From Syngnathus acus (Eukaryota; Chordata; Actinopteri; Syngnathiformes; Syngnathidae): 64,000 nucleotides of DNA. The translations under genes were made by a program, and so were the position numbers. Below, one piece after another: positions 1 to 11,938 of this stretch (within the stretch, counting starts at the first letter, position 1; each line of letters begins with the position of its first letter). The notes below the pieces were generated by a model. That model saw only the letters and a list, made by a program, of their open reading frames with translations, was not told where the DNA came from and ran no database searches. Where the stretch lies: assembly GCF_901709675.1 (NCBI RefSeq), contig NC_051094.1, positions 15,014,501 to 15,078,500 on the forward strand. The letters are read 5' to 3'.

Positions 1-1636
1 TGTAGAGATTTTACAGTCTGTCGTGTTTGCTGGTATCATAACGTGAGCCAGATCTGCTGAAATGAAAACTCTTTACTGCACGATACTGCGGTCATAAGGT
101 GATTCGGCGAGCTCGCTGCTTGGAGTTTCAACGCTCCGTTACGCCTGATTCTACTGGTGCAAAGTTGAGCAAAATACCGAAAGCAAGTAAACTCCATTGC
201 CTGCAGTTAGACTCTGCTTTGTGCTAGACTTGAGCCTAGAACAAAAAAAACATTGTAGGAAATGATGGGTCTGTTTTTTTTCCAAATCTTTTAGCTAATT
301 TGGTGCGTGGGATGCTTCAAGCAGTTGAGTTAACCTCTGTGTTGAACTCTAGTATTGACAGAAGGCCCAACTGACCATGAGTGGAAGAGACATTCATTTT
401 GAGTGTGCTCATGCAAGACAAATTTGGCTTCATTCATTTGATCAACTGTCAACATGTTACATTATTGATGCATCTTGATGCATTTTTAATCAATCTTAAA
501 CTGAGACCTTGTTTTTTGATTTTTTTTTTCTTATTGTGTGACTATTTACTATTTCTACAATAGTATTTACAATGGTCAATTTATACATTATTAAAATAAA
601 ATATACAATGACACTCCATTACCTTTCATTAAAACACAATGATAGAGTTCAATTGGGGGGCACAGACAACCTTGTGTAATGTGCTTTTGTTTGCAATTCT
701 GTTTTCTTGTTTTTTGTGTTTGTGATTTACACGTTAGGGCCATCGTAGTTATGCAAGTTAGTGCGGCATATACGGAAAGTCCACTAACCCGTTTTCTGGG
801 TTTGGTCACATGACATTGTAAACGCAAGTGTGGGGTGCACTTGTGATGTTTTTGTTCGACAGATGGGGACAATATCACTAACATGTTGGCCGCCTGAGAT
901 GGATGAAATTTTGTGAATACATCAGCTTGATTCTTATTTTATGAACAGAATTTTAGGAACACCAGACAAGCAGGTGTATATTCTGCCAAATGTTTTTAAT
1001 TGCCGTTTAATTCAAATAACACAAGAATGAACAGTTTTGATATTAAAATACACCAATTACATAGAGAGTAATACTTTACATGGGTTTCATTGGTTATTGT
1101 ATTTTCTTTAGATCACCTATGTTCTTCCTTCCATTCATGTTGCATAAGATATTGAATATTCTTTAATGTGCTATAACATAAATGTTCTTTGTCATTCGGA
1201 ACACATCTGCCACTTGACTGCATCTTCTACCCTTGGGAAATAATGTATAGTCCATATTGTCGCATGTACATGCATTTGTACATGCAAGACTAGGAATTTG
1301 TTTTTCATTTGATTGTGTACTCATCCAACTTTTCTAAAAGTCTGATTTTGCACACTTCAGGGCTTTCTTTAGTTTGTTGCTATCAAGCTTTGCCTTTACA
1401 TATACATACATGAACATGCTACGAGTCTACGATTTCTGCAGCAGAGCTGCTCGAAGTTTATTGTATCTCATAGCGTGGCATTCCATCCAATTTCCGTAAC
1501 ACTTTTTCTCATAAAAGTCACTGCATGGTGTCCTGGACCAGATGACTTGTGCAAGAGGTGGAGAATGACTGTCATCCAAAACCTGAATTGCATCAAACAA
1601 GCCTGATTGTTAAAGTAGAGTGTTGAATGTTGACAA
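1..1636. other. zmat4 intron, nothing recognised
   Basis: AT-rich non-coding DNA lying 3' of the zmat4 exon at 3292-3393, so presumably inside the next zmat4 intron. Reading frames here are short and have no recognisable domain. The next zmat4 exon was looked for on the minus strand and not found. Confidence 0.5.
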
Positions 1637-1984
1637 ACCCATCCATCGATTCGTCATACCGCTGATCCCCACGGGGGTCGCGGGTGTGCTGGAGCCTATC
1701 CCAACAGTCAGCAGGCAGTAGGCGGGGGACACCCTGAACTGGTTCACAGAGCGCAAAGAGATGAACAACCATTTGCACTCGCACTCACACCTACGGGCAA
1801 TTTGGATTGGTCAATCGGCCTACCATGCATGTTTTTGAGATGTGGGAGGAAACCGGAGTTTCCGAAGAAAACCCACGCAGGCACAGGGAGAACATGCAAA
1901 ATCCACACAGGGCGGGCCAGAGATGAAATCTAACCTACAACCTCAGAACTGTGAGGCGGATGTGCTAGCTCTCGTGCCGCCCCG
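1637..1984 (-). mobile_element. tRNA-derived SINE, diverged copy
   Basis: Reads on the minus strand as the same element as the intact copy at 7416-7780. Shared parts are the CCACGGGGGTCGCGGG block, the CTGGAGCCTATCCC block, the GTGGGAGGAAACCGGAGT block and a gccgcc head. The B-box region is degraded and the (GATG)n tail is reduced to a few units. No clean target-site duplication was found, so this is an older insertion than the 7.4-kb copy. Confidence 0.85.
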
Positions 1985-2044
1985 TTGAAAAGCCAATGTT
2001 GATATTGAAATCTAGAGTTAAGCTCTACAAATATCACCTTAACC

Positions 2045-2218
2045 TACCGTAATTTTCGGACTATAAGTCGCACCGGAGTATAAGTCGCACCAGCCATAAA
2101 ATGCCCAAAAAAGTGAAAAAAACCCATATATATGTATATAAGTCGCTCCTGAGTATAAGTCGCCCCCCCACCCAAACTATGAAAAAAAACCGCGACTTAT
2201 AGTCCGAAAATTACGGTA
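2045..2218. mobile_element. 174-bp TA-flanked MITE, copy 1
   Basis: Both ends carry the same inverted repeat of about 27 bp, starting TACCGTAATTTTCGGACTAT. The terminal TA dinucleotides fit a TA target duplication, as in Tc1/mariner-type MITEs. Inside, the unit TATAAGTCGC recurs several times on both arms. It differs from the copy at 18593-18766 at only two positions by eye. There is no coding capacity. The superfamily is inferred from the TA flank only. Confidence 0.9.
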
Positions 2219-3291
2219 AATGTTAACCGATTGTTTGCCAACAAAACCATGAATGTATGCAAACAATAGAAACACAAAACACTTTTTTTTTCAACACTTG
2301 CTCATCACCACCATGACCCAAACAAGTCAGGATGCATTAGACCCAAACTGTGTAAAAACACAATCCAAAAATGCCTCTGTTCCGGGAGGGAAAATGCCAG
2401 GTCCTGTGTTCAGCATTCATACACAATAACTAAATTAATATTTTAGTTGCAATTTTGGCACAGCCACTCCTGTCTCCTACAAAGTCCTGAAGAACAAAGC
2501 AGTTCTCCAGTTACCAATGGACATTTTAGACAACTGTACTTTAAATAGCAATGAGCACACACCCTTGCAAGAAACAAGGAATAAAAAAATCTTAGTAAAC
2601 TAAGTTGACTCAGAATGCCACAAACGAAGGACAGCGAGAAGCTCACAGAACAAAACAATTATTGAACCATAAGGCATCAGTTTTACTATATTCTTTATAT
2701 TTATATTAATGATTGACTGACTCTAGTTTTTTTTTTCTGTACACACTGTAAAGGGATAACGCGTGTGTCACGTAAGCCGTTTGAAGTCTACTGACAGCAC
2801 AATATCCCACAGCCTTTCCACCCATTCTTCTGACTCAAGCCGACAGCGGAGTGAAAGACAACAGCTGCCGAGAAACTTGACAAGGCTAAAGCAGAAGGAA
2901 TGAAACCACTCACACATTACACTCGGCATCACTGCAGATCAGAGGAGATTGATGTGTTTATGCACCTCCCACTCTTGGATAACCTTCAGAAGTGCATAAA
3001 TACCATAAAGCAAACAAAGCACAGCGGCTAACACTCAGTAAAGGAAAAAAAAAACATCCACCTGAGCACTTAGGTTAAAATGGAGAGCAAGCGAGGTGCT
3101 GTAAGGTGTATCAGCAAATTATAGTAGACCCTCCAAAATATATTTGTGTTGGTTCACTTTTCCAGTAGCAAACAGAGGGTTAGGTACAGTACTTTATACT
3201 GTATTGGTAAGTGAAGTTTCTAGGGATGTATGCATTAACAATGTTATTAACTTTGCATACTCTCAGTGTGCCTTATTGGAGTGTTCCTTAC
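2219..3291. other. zmat4 intron, nothing recognised
   Basis: AT-rich sequence directly 3' of the zmat4 exon (minus strand). It begins with the exon's GTAAGG splice donor at 3286-3291. I see no repeat or coding signal beyond short homopolymers. Confidence 0.5.
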
Positions 3292-3393
3292 CTCATAATG
3301 AGCGACCCTCTGGGACTCGGAGATGAGCTGAGCACTGCAAACTCTGCAGTAGGTGTCTGTGAAAAGCCCTTGGTCCACTTCTGTAGACTTCAT
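3292..3393 (-). CDS. zmat4: zmat4, first coding exon (residues 1-34)
   Basis: This 102-bp phase-0 exon encodes 34 residues from an ATG at 3393. It contains [20 protein letters not shown], which I recognise as the N-terminus of ZMAT4, a nuclear matrin/U1-type C2H2 zinc-finger protein thought to bind nucleic acid. Cys16 and Cys19 and His32 belong to the first finger; its last His would lie in the next exon. The exon is bounded by TTTCAACAG before the ATG and by GTAAGG after GAG. From memory it differs from human at about six of 34 positions. The acceptor seems to abut the ATG, so the 5' UTR should lie in an upstream exon, possibly near 10.7-11.1 kb. Only this exon of the gene is in the window; the rest lies beyond position 1. 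Which teleost paralogue (a or b) this is cannot be told. Confidence 0.93.
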
Positions 3394-5532
3394 CTGTTGA
3401 AATAGACCAACTGTTAGGTGACCTTGGAGCAAGGAAACAAAAAAAAAAGGCAAAAAAAAAATTGTATTACCTAAATTATATTCCACTAGTGAACCTACAC
3501 CAAGGCCTACTTCAGTTTTGTTAAGTAACTTTGCTAACAGACAAATTAAATGTAGGTTAGGTTTTTTTTTGTGTGGATATTTTTGAACATTTTCTCAGTC
3601 ATCAATGAATGGATTTCAATGTATGATTGTATTTTGCGCCTTGTGGGCTTCTATCGTATTTGGTACCATTTTAGGTGAAAAAGTTATTTATTTATTTTAG
3701 AAAAACAATATTATACCATCTCCGCACTGCTTTGGGGATCTGGGAGAAAATAACAATAATCTTGTTTCATAATTTCAAGGCTGTTAATATTTCATCAGCT
3801 CCAACATTTAAATTACATGCTGAGCAGCTTTTCTAAGAAATGACTTGGAAAAAGACATTAAATATCAAACATCCGCAGAGGAACAACATCCCATGAAAAC
3901 TTCAACAACACAGACAAAATCTATTTCTAAATAAATGACAGCGATAATGCGCTTCAACTGACAACTACTGCTGAAAGCACTTATTCAGTTTCCCAGGGAC
4001 ATCTCTGAAACAACTATTACATTCTACTACAAATTTTGTTACAGCTTGTTTGAAAACTAAATTACCGTACAAAGTATTTAGGCTTATCTTCTACAAAAAT
4101 GCGAACGTCAGAGGCTAAACTAACCTTTTTCTAAAAAGGTAATCCTATTCCTCATCCAAATAACAAATTTTTTTTCTGCTGGTATTTCCTTCTCGCTTGT
4201 AAAAGCACTGAGGGGACTTTTTGGATCCTGAGGCTTTGACTCCTCGTGAATTCATTAGCTGATTTTTTTACACTAACAGCTTAAGTAAAAGCATGTTGTC
4301 TTGTAATGAAACTGAGTATAATAGCAATACAATATTGTAATGGAGGCTTTAAGACGTGTAGGTTGTTTCTCACATTATGCCCTAATGGTTGACTGTACAA
4401 ATAAAGTTAATGAGCTTAATGAGGCTTGGAGCCATTCCTCATGTCTGTGTTTTAACTCAGCCTGCAGTTAAATTGCAGATGTGTTCATTGTGGAACTTAT
4501 GGAGGTTATGTTAAGAAAATCAATGAATACAAATAGTACAGGATTATTTTATGTCAAGCCAGAAGGGTGAACAACGTCCCGTTTCTGCAGCAGATAAAAT
4601 GATGAGGGAAATCAAGTCACATTGGAAATGCTTGAAAATACAGCTTTGCTGAAAAGGTTTGTTTCACTGACGAAAGCTGCAAAGAGGCCAGAAATAAATT
4701 ATTTAAAAAATCCTAAATGTTGTTGAGGAGGTAAAGCAGAAAAAAACAGCAGGAAACACTAAAAAGCAACCTGGGAAACTTGGACCCCTCAGATTCAAAT
4801 GTTTTTAAAATGCTACCGCAACAAAATAATAATAAACTAGTGTTCCTATAATTGACTTTTTAAGCCCAGGTCTTTTAGGGATGCATTTAGTTCAGCTTGA
4901 AATTACACATTGGATAGCTGTAACATTTAATGGAAGAAACAATAGTTTCAATTTAAAGGTGTAGAACTCTCAGTGAGGATATGCCACAATTAAATTTCAA
5001 CAAAATGTTACGAGGCATCTTATTCTTGAGCTGTTTAGTACCAAGTGCTTGTTGAAAATCCAGTATCTTCAGTTATTTCCCCAGAGCATAAAGACTGTCA
5101 ATTTATATTTACCATAACAAATTAAGAATGAATTACATGGATGTTTAAAAGGGTTGTCCATCCCAAAATGTTCTTAATATCGTCCCTGTCCGGGGGAAAC
5201 CGCTCATGTCCAAATATGATTTTTTTTTTTAAACAAAAAAACATGAATTAACCATTTTACGTTTGGTGTGGAAATTGTGTCATAACGGACAGCAAATTGA
5301 AAGTGTGCAAAATATGGGCTGTTTAAAAAAATGCTTTCAATAGCATTGAGTGTTAAATGGGTTCACATTTTGATAATGCTAACACATTTTTAAACTTCTC
5401 TTAAATTAGTCTTAAATCCTTAAATTAGCATTAAATCCAATAAAGAAGACTGTGAGAGCATAAAACGTTAAAAAGCCCTACCACTCACATTTCATAATAT
5501 GAAATGACTTATCAGTATTATAATTAAATTAA
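3394..5532. other. zmat4 5' intron, nothing recognised
   Basis: AT-rich DNA between the zmat4 exon and its inferred promoter. Only short homopolymer runs and chance reading frames are visible. Confidence 0.45.
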
Positions 5533-5985
5533 ACCTAAACCTCGATTGTACGCGGAACAGAATTTGGGAATCACGCGAAGCCTGAAAGCGCCTTATTTAA
5601 AAAGTTTTGAAAGTGTAATAAAATCAGAGCCATGCATACTGACCAATCGGGGAAGCGATCATGTCCGGACGTCCTATCCTATTAGCATAAGCAGTCATAA
5701 AGGTCAAACAGCCCTTATCGATCGCCGTCTCTGTGGTCGCACAATTGATTGCCGTTCTAACTTCTAATCAAACGCCTCTAAATTTGTGACGGAAATTAAA
5801 TCACTTGCGCTAAGCTTTACGCGCGAGTCATTTTGTACAGTCTTTATAATATAAAGTTATAAAGTTTATATCATCCATTTTAAGGTTAGTGCTCACAGTT
5901 CAAGAGAACATTTATGACAAAAAAAAATAAAATCGAGGTCCAGAAAGTCGTGTAGAATCGAAGCGTGTTCTATCGAGGTTTAGGT
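5533..5985. mobile_element. CpG-bearing terminal-inverted-repeat element, 453 bp
   Basis: The left end reads ACCTAAACCTCGAT and the right end is its exact inverse, ATCGAGGTTTAGGT; similarity continues imperfectly inward (TGTACGCG against AGAACACG). The interior has far more CpG (GCGATCATGTCCGGACG, CGATCGCCG, TTTACGCGCGAG) than its surroundings. No transposase frame is visible. It is probably a non-autonomous DNA transposon of unknown superfamily. Confidence 0.7.
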
Positions 5986-7402
5986 GTACTGCCAAATGTG
6001 CAAAATGGACATGATCCAGATGACACTAGGCTTAACAACGTGGATTGGTGAGACTTTCTAAACAGAGTAGATTATTCATGAATGGAAAAAAAGTACAGGT
6101 CTCCAAGATTCAAAGCTCTACATTTACTGTAACTCCGTAGAATGCCCCTGCCCCTGGTGATCAGTGCATCAGGCCGATTGATTTGAGATGCACAGCGACA
6201 AGGGTTCCAATTCTTCTCAATGGCATGCTAAAAAAGAATATATTTTTTCACCTGGCATGATTGGATATTGGAAGTTTGCAATTGTAACCCAACAGGGGAT
6301 ATTTAGAGAATCTAATCATCAAGATCTATTCACACCAGCATTTGTCAACACCATTAAAGTCACCTACTGTCAACACAATAATTTTTTGCAAAGCTCATTA
6401 CCGAAGCTGGCCTTTTAATTTGGTGGAGCACCGTGGACTCATTTAGGCAATAGAGCGCTCCTCAAGTTGACAATCAAATTAGCGGGATGCCAGTTTCAAT
6501 GTCACACCTAGTCAGCAATGTTTACCATGCGCATGGAACGCTCATCAGCTTGAGGCAAATAAGTCTAGGCATGCAACGCAGCATTGCTGGGAGCTCTGGA
6601 AGGGTGCTGAGGTCACGGCCGCAAGTAGCCAGCAGATGTTGAGGCAATGACCAGTCACTTGTAATTCATTCAACTAGACAAACCAGGCTTGACCGGCCTT
6701 TTGTACGAGGTGTCTCTTTGGTTCTCAGATCGGATTACCGGCTTCACAGGGCTGTGGTTTTGTTGTGAAATAAGATGACAGACTTTAACACCAAGGGCAC
6801 ATTTAACAAAGAACCCTTTCCCTTCCTTATCCTTTGCAATCATACCAGTTTCTCTTGAAAAATATCCCCTTCTTCAGTGGTTGTCAATTAGTGGCCAACA
6901 ATATCTGTCCCCCGCACATGACATTGATGAAAAAAAATATAATTAGGGATGCCAATATTCATGGTATTAAAATTGCATCAATATACACATATTTTTGGTC
7001 TGACGAAACAATTGGCCCAACATCTTAAAATATAATTTGGCTTGTCTTAATTGTCACATCGCTGATACAGGACTGTAGGTCCTTCTTATAAGTTATGGAG
7101 CCAATCTGGTGGCTGTACTCACTGTTCAGTATAAAGACACCCAATTGTCCGCATGCATGTGACCAGATCAAATGGTTGGCTGACCATCCCACGCAATGCC
7201 AGTGTAGGTACCAGATCTACTCGGGTGTTCAGTCTGACTCGGGGGGCCTGGGTCTGTTGACGACGTCATGTTATATGATTGGCCGGAAGACAGTACGGTC
7301 ACGTTTAAAGTTGTGGTTGGTCTGTTTTGTGGAAATCGGATTGTAGTCCTTTGGCACAAACAAGGAGGAAGGTAAACTTGAGAAGGAAACTATTATGAAG
7401 AA
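5986..7402. other. zmat4 5' intron, nothing recognised
   Basis: Ordinary AT-rich intronic DNA. Short frames at 6188-6418, 6834-7028 and 7095-7346 have no domain or splice context that I can support. Confidence 0.4.
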
Positions 7403-7793
7403 GAATTTCTTACAGCGGGCGGCTCGGTGGCGCACTGGGTAGCACGTCCGCCTCACAGTTAGGAGGGTGCGGGTTCGATTCCACCTCCGGCTCTCCCTGT
7501 GTGGAGTTTGCATGTTCTCCCCGGGCCCGCGTGGGTTTTCTCCGGGCGCTCCGGTTTCCCCCCACATCCCAAAAACATGCTTGGTAGGCCGATTGAGCAC
7601 TCCAAATTGTCCCTAGGTGTGAGTGCGAATGGTTGTTTGTCTCTGTGTGCCCTGCGATTGGCTGGCAACCGGTTCAGGGTGTCCCCCGCCTGCTGCCCGA
7701 TGACGGCTGGGATAGGCTCCAGCACGCCCGCGACCCCCGTGGGGACTAAGCGGTACAGAAGATGGATGGATGGATGGATGGAATTTCTTACAG
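7403..7793 (+). mobile_element. Full-length tRNA-derived SINE with 13-bp target-site duplication
   Basis: The element (7416-7780) begins GGGCGGCTCGGTGG and has a pol III A box TGGCGCACTGG at 7428-7438 and a perfect B box GGTTCGATTCC at 7472-7482, the layout of a tRNA-related SINE. A body of about 260 bp follows and ends in a (GATG)n tail. GAATTTCTTACAG occurs directly before (7403-7415) and after (7781-7793) it, a perfect 13-bp duplication typical of LINE-driven retrotransposition. This is the best copy of the family in the window. Reading frames over it are fortuitous. Confidence 0.95.
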
Positions 7794-10699
7794 CCTGAGT
7801 TCTAATAAAATGTTTCACTTTTTTAACTTGTTGATTAGTTGATTAATTCATTCAGATTAGTTAGACTGGGTGGAAGCAACTTTGGCCAAGATCAAAATGG
7901 CATTGTGCACTCATCATTCCCTTTCTGTCTTTTATTACTCTACTTGTGGCCTCTGGCTTGTTCCCATGTCGTGTGACCCATGCACTGTCCACAAATATGC
8001 TGAGTGAAAACAAACAACACACAAACTGGGCAGGGTGTCTACACTTTATTACAATAATCAGATTGCTTTTACGCCAATGAAAACAATTAGGGTAAATGTT
8101 GAGAGTGTGCAAAACTAGTCAGCCTAATGAGGTTAATGTTGACCGATGTGGGGACAAGATCGAAATCTAGTCAGGGAAAACACAGTGTTGAATTGTCACA
8201 ACAAACAGAGGTTTTTCAGTTACATAAATTACAAAATTATCTAAAGCAGAGGTGGACATGTTGCAGTTCTGCTCTCAGATATGTTTGAGAACATATGTTA
8301 CATAGGCTACTTATGCATGTACGCATCACTTGCAATGCAATCCCTATTGAGACATGTATACAAAATCATGCAGTAATTTTACTGATGTCTTTTACAAAGT
8401 TTCGCTGCACTAGTCTGTTTTGAACCTTTTATTGGCTGTGATGTAATGTCACAAATTATGTAACTATCTCACACTGTACAGTTGGTTGTTTATGTATTTG
8501 CTTTCATTTTCCTTTTACGTTGCCATCAGGTGTTGCCAGGTTGGGATTGGAAATGTGAATCTGTTCAAATGCCCTTCCTGCATAAGTAATGGTTAACTAA
8601 ATAAATAAATAAAAACTACAACTGATTGTGGTCCACAATGGACTGCACTTCACAGTTCCATTATCCTGTTTAATAATCAATTATTTAAATGTATGCATCG
8701 ATTAAGAATCAATTAACAATGTGATGCGTGTCAATCCCTTTTTGTGCTGACAGCTCCTCTTGGTTATTCAAGTGATTCATCCTCATCATGTGATGAAAAA
8801 ACAAAACCAGCTAAGCTAGAAAATGTGTATGAAATGGTTAAATAACAAAATGATCTTGTTTGGTCTGCCTGCGGTTGGTTCTTTGTTTTGAATCATGAGG
8901 TGGCGAGACAAAACTGCCCCGAATATGAACAATCAATTATTTATATTCAATTCCAGCGATAACAACCATTCAGCGAGTGGACGATGACGTTTTTCTTTTT
9001 GTTTTATTTTAAACTTCTTCATCAACAACTCAACAATTCACTGAAGCATTTTTTCTTCCTCTGCCTTGTGTTGGAGAGTATTTTTTGTTTTTGATGCTTG
9101 TTTGATTTCTTCCTTCTGTGGCTTTTGTGTACCTTCCTTGTTTAGTACGACCATTTCTTATTTTGTTACCTTAAGTGTCATGTCACTTTTTGTCGAGTCG
9201 TTTGTTTTATGTTTACGGGCACCTTTTGTTAAATAAATCTGCTGAAGTCTTTTGTGGTTGGATTTGCGGTCTTCAACTTTTTAAATGTTTAACGCAGCCA
9301 TGACAACAAACACATGAGGAAACAGCCGAGTGCATGTTAAAAGCACCGCTCAAAGACCCTACCCTCACTTGTCGAAAAGAAGATGCTTGCATGCATAAGT
9401 TAAGACATCTGTTCGTAAAAGGTTGAATCTGTTTTACATGTCACAAGTAGTGAAGTTGCACCAAACCACCAAATCTCACCTGGCACTCAGTATAGAGTAA
9501 AATGCTAGACTCGCTGTGGTTTGATCCAGCCTTTTGGGAAAAACAAGTGCAGCAGAAGAGCCATTGCAAAACACATCGTTTCTATCAAACTTTGTTTAGC
9601 TGTTACTGTAACAAGTTGATTCATGCTGCTAGATGATATCATCACAAGTCTTTCTCATTTAAGCTGTTTATAAAAATCCAGAGGTGCATCTCACTTGAAC
9701 TACAAAATAATAATGAGAGAATACTGTTATAAAACAAAAATACGCATTATGTTTTGCAGACTGAATTATAATGGATTTTGGGGGATTCATAAACAGAATA
9801 AAGCTGGTGAGAGGTGTTATTTACAATTTAAGAAAAATCCATTTAAAATGTAAAATGGCTCATTCTGCATATGTAACATTTCTTGGAGAAGTTGTACATC
9901 CAATCCAAGAAACAAAACTCAATTGAACCAACATGGGGCCCTCTTGTGGTCTGTAAAAGAAGTTGGTCATAAGGAAGCATCCTGTGTTGGTATAGTGAAT
10001 ACATGAGGCCAAAATTTAATGGGATGCTCATTGCAATTAAGTTACGACCATCAAAGTTCTACTCCTCTTATCCTATTTAGGGCCACAAGGAAGCTGGTAA
10101 ATTACAGGATAGGATACACCAGTCATTTTTTAAATTTGTATATTCACAACAAAAGCTGTCGCGAGACATTTTCTTCAAATGGCAGGTCTAGAACTTAGTA
10201 TGTGATGAAATGGAATCCAAACTCATTGATTACTCATAGACACTTTCAAAACAGGAGAGTAAAATATTTGAACAGCTATTACATCACCTTTTTCTAAATG
10301 TGAAATGTAAAGAAAATAACAATAAAAACATCCTAGACATTTTTCTCCATGTTTTGCTACTTAAGACTACACCCATCACGTTAACCTTAAATTAAAATTT
10401 GACCAAGGTACAAATTGGGCTAACTATATTTGTGCAACCTGCACAGCACTCTCCCACAAAGGTGAGCGATTTGCATCCCTGTCTGGGGGTGGGCGGCTAC
10501 CTCGACTCATCAACCTCTTAAATGTCACCTTGAGGCAGTCATATCTGACTTACACTTGCAAGAGGGTCTTAATTATGTTTTATGATTTCTTCTTCTTCTA
10601 TTGGTTGCATTTTAATGCCCAAGATAAAAACGTATGGCAGAACTCTGCACATCCACTGACCACTGCAAAATAGTATATACAAGAAAAATAAAGACACTC
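7794..10699. other. zmat4 5' intron, nothing recognised
   Basis: Non-coding AT-rich sequence with no recognisable repeat except a short TAAA run near 8600. No exon of zmat4 was identified here. Confidence 0.4.
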
Positions 10700-11220
10700 T
10701 TAAGATTGGTGGGTCCCAGTTCTATGTTTATGTGCTTAAAAGTCAACCTCCACCTGGATGCTCTTACTTTGTAAAACATATACCACTGCACAACGCCACA
10801 ATATCTCTGCAACACACTCCAAGATTCCCGCTGTGTAAGAAAATAACCATGCAGCGCGACAGTCATGTCTGCTTTCCCCCTGCGGTATGCTCTCTCTTCA
10901 GTCTCCACTCACAGCTCTGTGCGTCTCTTGTGATTGCCAAAGAGGGGCAAAATAGAAGAGGATGCAGGACAAACAGTACCTGTAACTCTGTGCTGTATCC
11001 CTCACAGAATTTTGTCGGGAGCACTGGCAGCTGATGTCGTACTTGAAGGGAAAGTATATAATCCATTAACCGGAGCTGCCAGGACGGCAACAGAGTTAGA
11101 GTGGGAGATGCGTCTACTCCTGGCAGCTGTACTATATTATAGTACAATCTGTCCGCTATGCCCCGCCCACCTGTTCTCTTATTGGCTGTAAACCGTTCAT
11201 CAACACGCGCCGGCCCAGGC
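10700..11220 (-). promoter_or_regulatory. zmat4: Candidate zmat4 promoter and non-coding first exon
   Basis: Compared with its flanks this block is GC- and CpG-richer. Read on the minus strand it has, in order, CCAATAAGAG (about 11181), a GC box GGGCGGGG (about 11165) and a TATA-like ACTATAATATAG (about 11138), then sequence that could be a first exon. Several donor-like sites follow, for example CAG|GTACTG near 10980 and AAA|GTAAGA near 10770. Its position about 7.4 kb upstream of the zmat4 ATG exon, on the same strand, suggests the zmat4 promoter. Which donor is used, and whether the short frame starting at 10855 (minus) is a uORF, cannot be decided. Transcript or 5'-end data would settle it. 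Confidence 0.4.
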
Positions 11221-11883
11221 GTCAAGCAGCCTTTCAAATATTTTTTTAAGCGTTCTTCAATTTTTGCTTAGTAATTATATATTGTATAGTTGTGTATGTG
11301 TGGTAGATTTTAAATAAAAAAATAATAGGTTTTGTACAAAACAACCCAATTGTTTTTTTCTTTTGCAGAACAAACCAAAGTTGTGTTAGACTGACCTAAC
11401 TGGATCGGTCAAATTGTTTACCCAACAGTTTTAAGGGTGTTCTTTGAATTAAGTACCCCCAAGTCCATAGAGATCTGAGACGGGAGCAGACATTGCAACA
11501 ATTAGCTAACTATTGCTGATTGATTTATTATATTGACTTATTTGATATATTTTAAGGTCAGTGTGTCCAGAACGGCAATGATTGAGTTCAGCAGTGTAAG
11601 CTCCAAGTCAAGCACAATCCATTGAGTAATGACACTAAAATATACTCTCTGTCCTCTGAATCCAATTCAAGGTCAGAAAGGAGGAGTCTCTCTGCATGAA
11701 GTTTGTAAAAACCTCTTTAGTTCTTCATTAAGGTATTGGAAAATTGTACTGAGCAGTCAGGATAAAGACGTGTATTGCACGTTGATGTTTCCACACATTT
11801 TCAAGTGCATAGTAGACTTCATCTCTATTTCCTGTCTTTGCCACAAGCAGTACCTTTCTCTGCCAGTATCCTTCCTGAAAAAA

Positions 11884-11938
<55 letters not shown>

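Noticed and set aside
7271-7818. Overlapping open frames of 99-119 codons on both strands
   Set aside because: They lie on the SINE at 7416-7780 and recur at other copies of it (13.6-14.0, 22.7-23.1 kb), so they are repeat-derived.
10612-11237. Several 85-124-codon frames on both strands
   Set aside because: They fall in the GC-richer candidate promoter and first-exon block, where stops are rarer; no conserved protein is recognisable.
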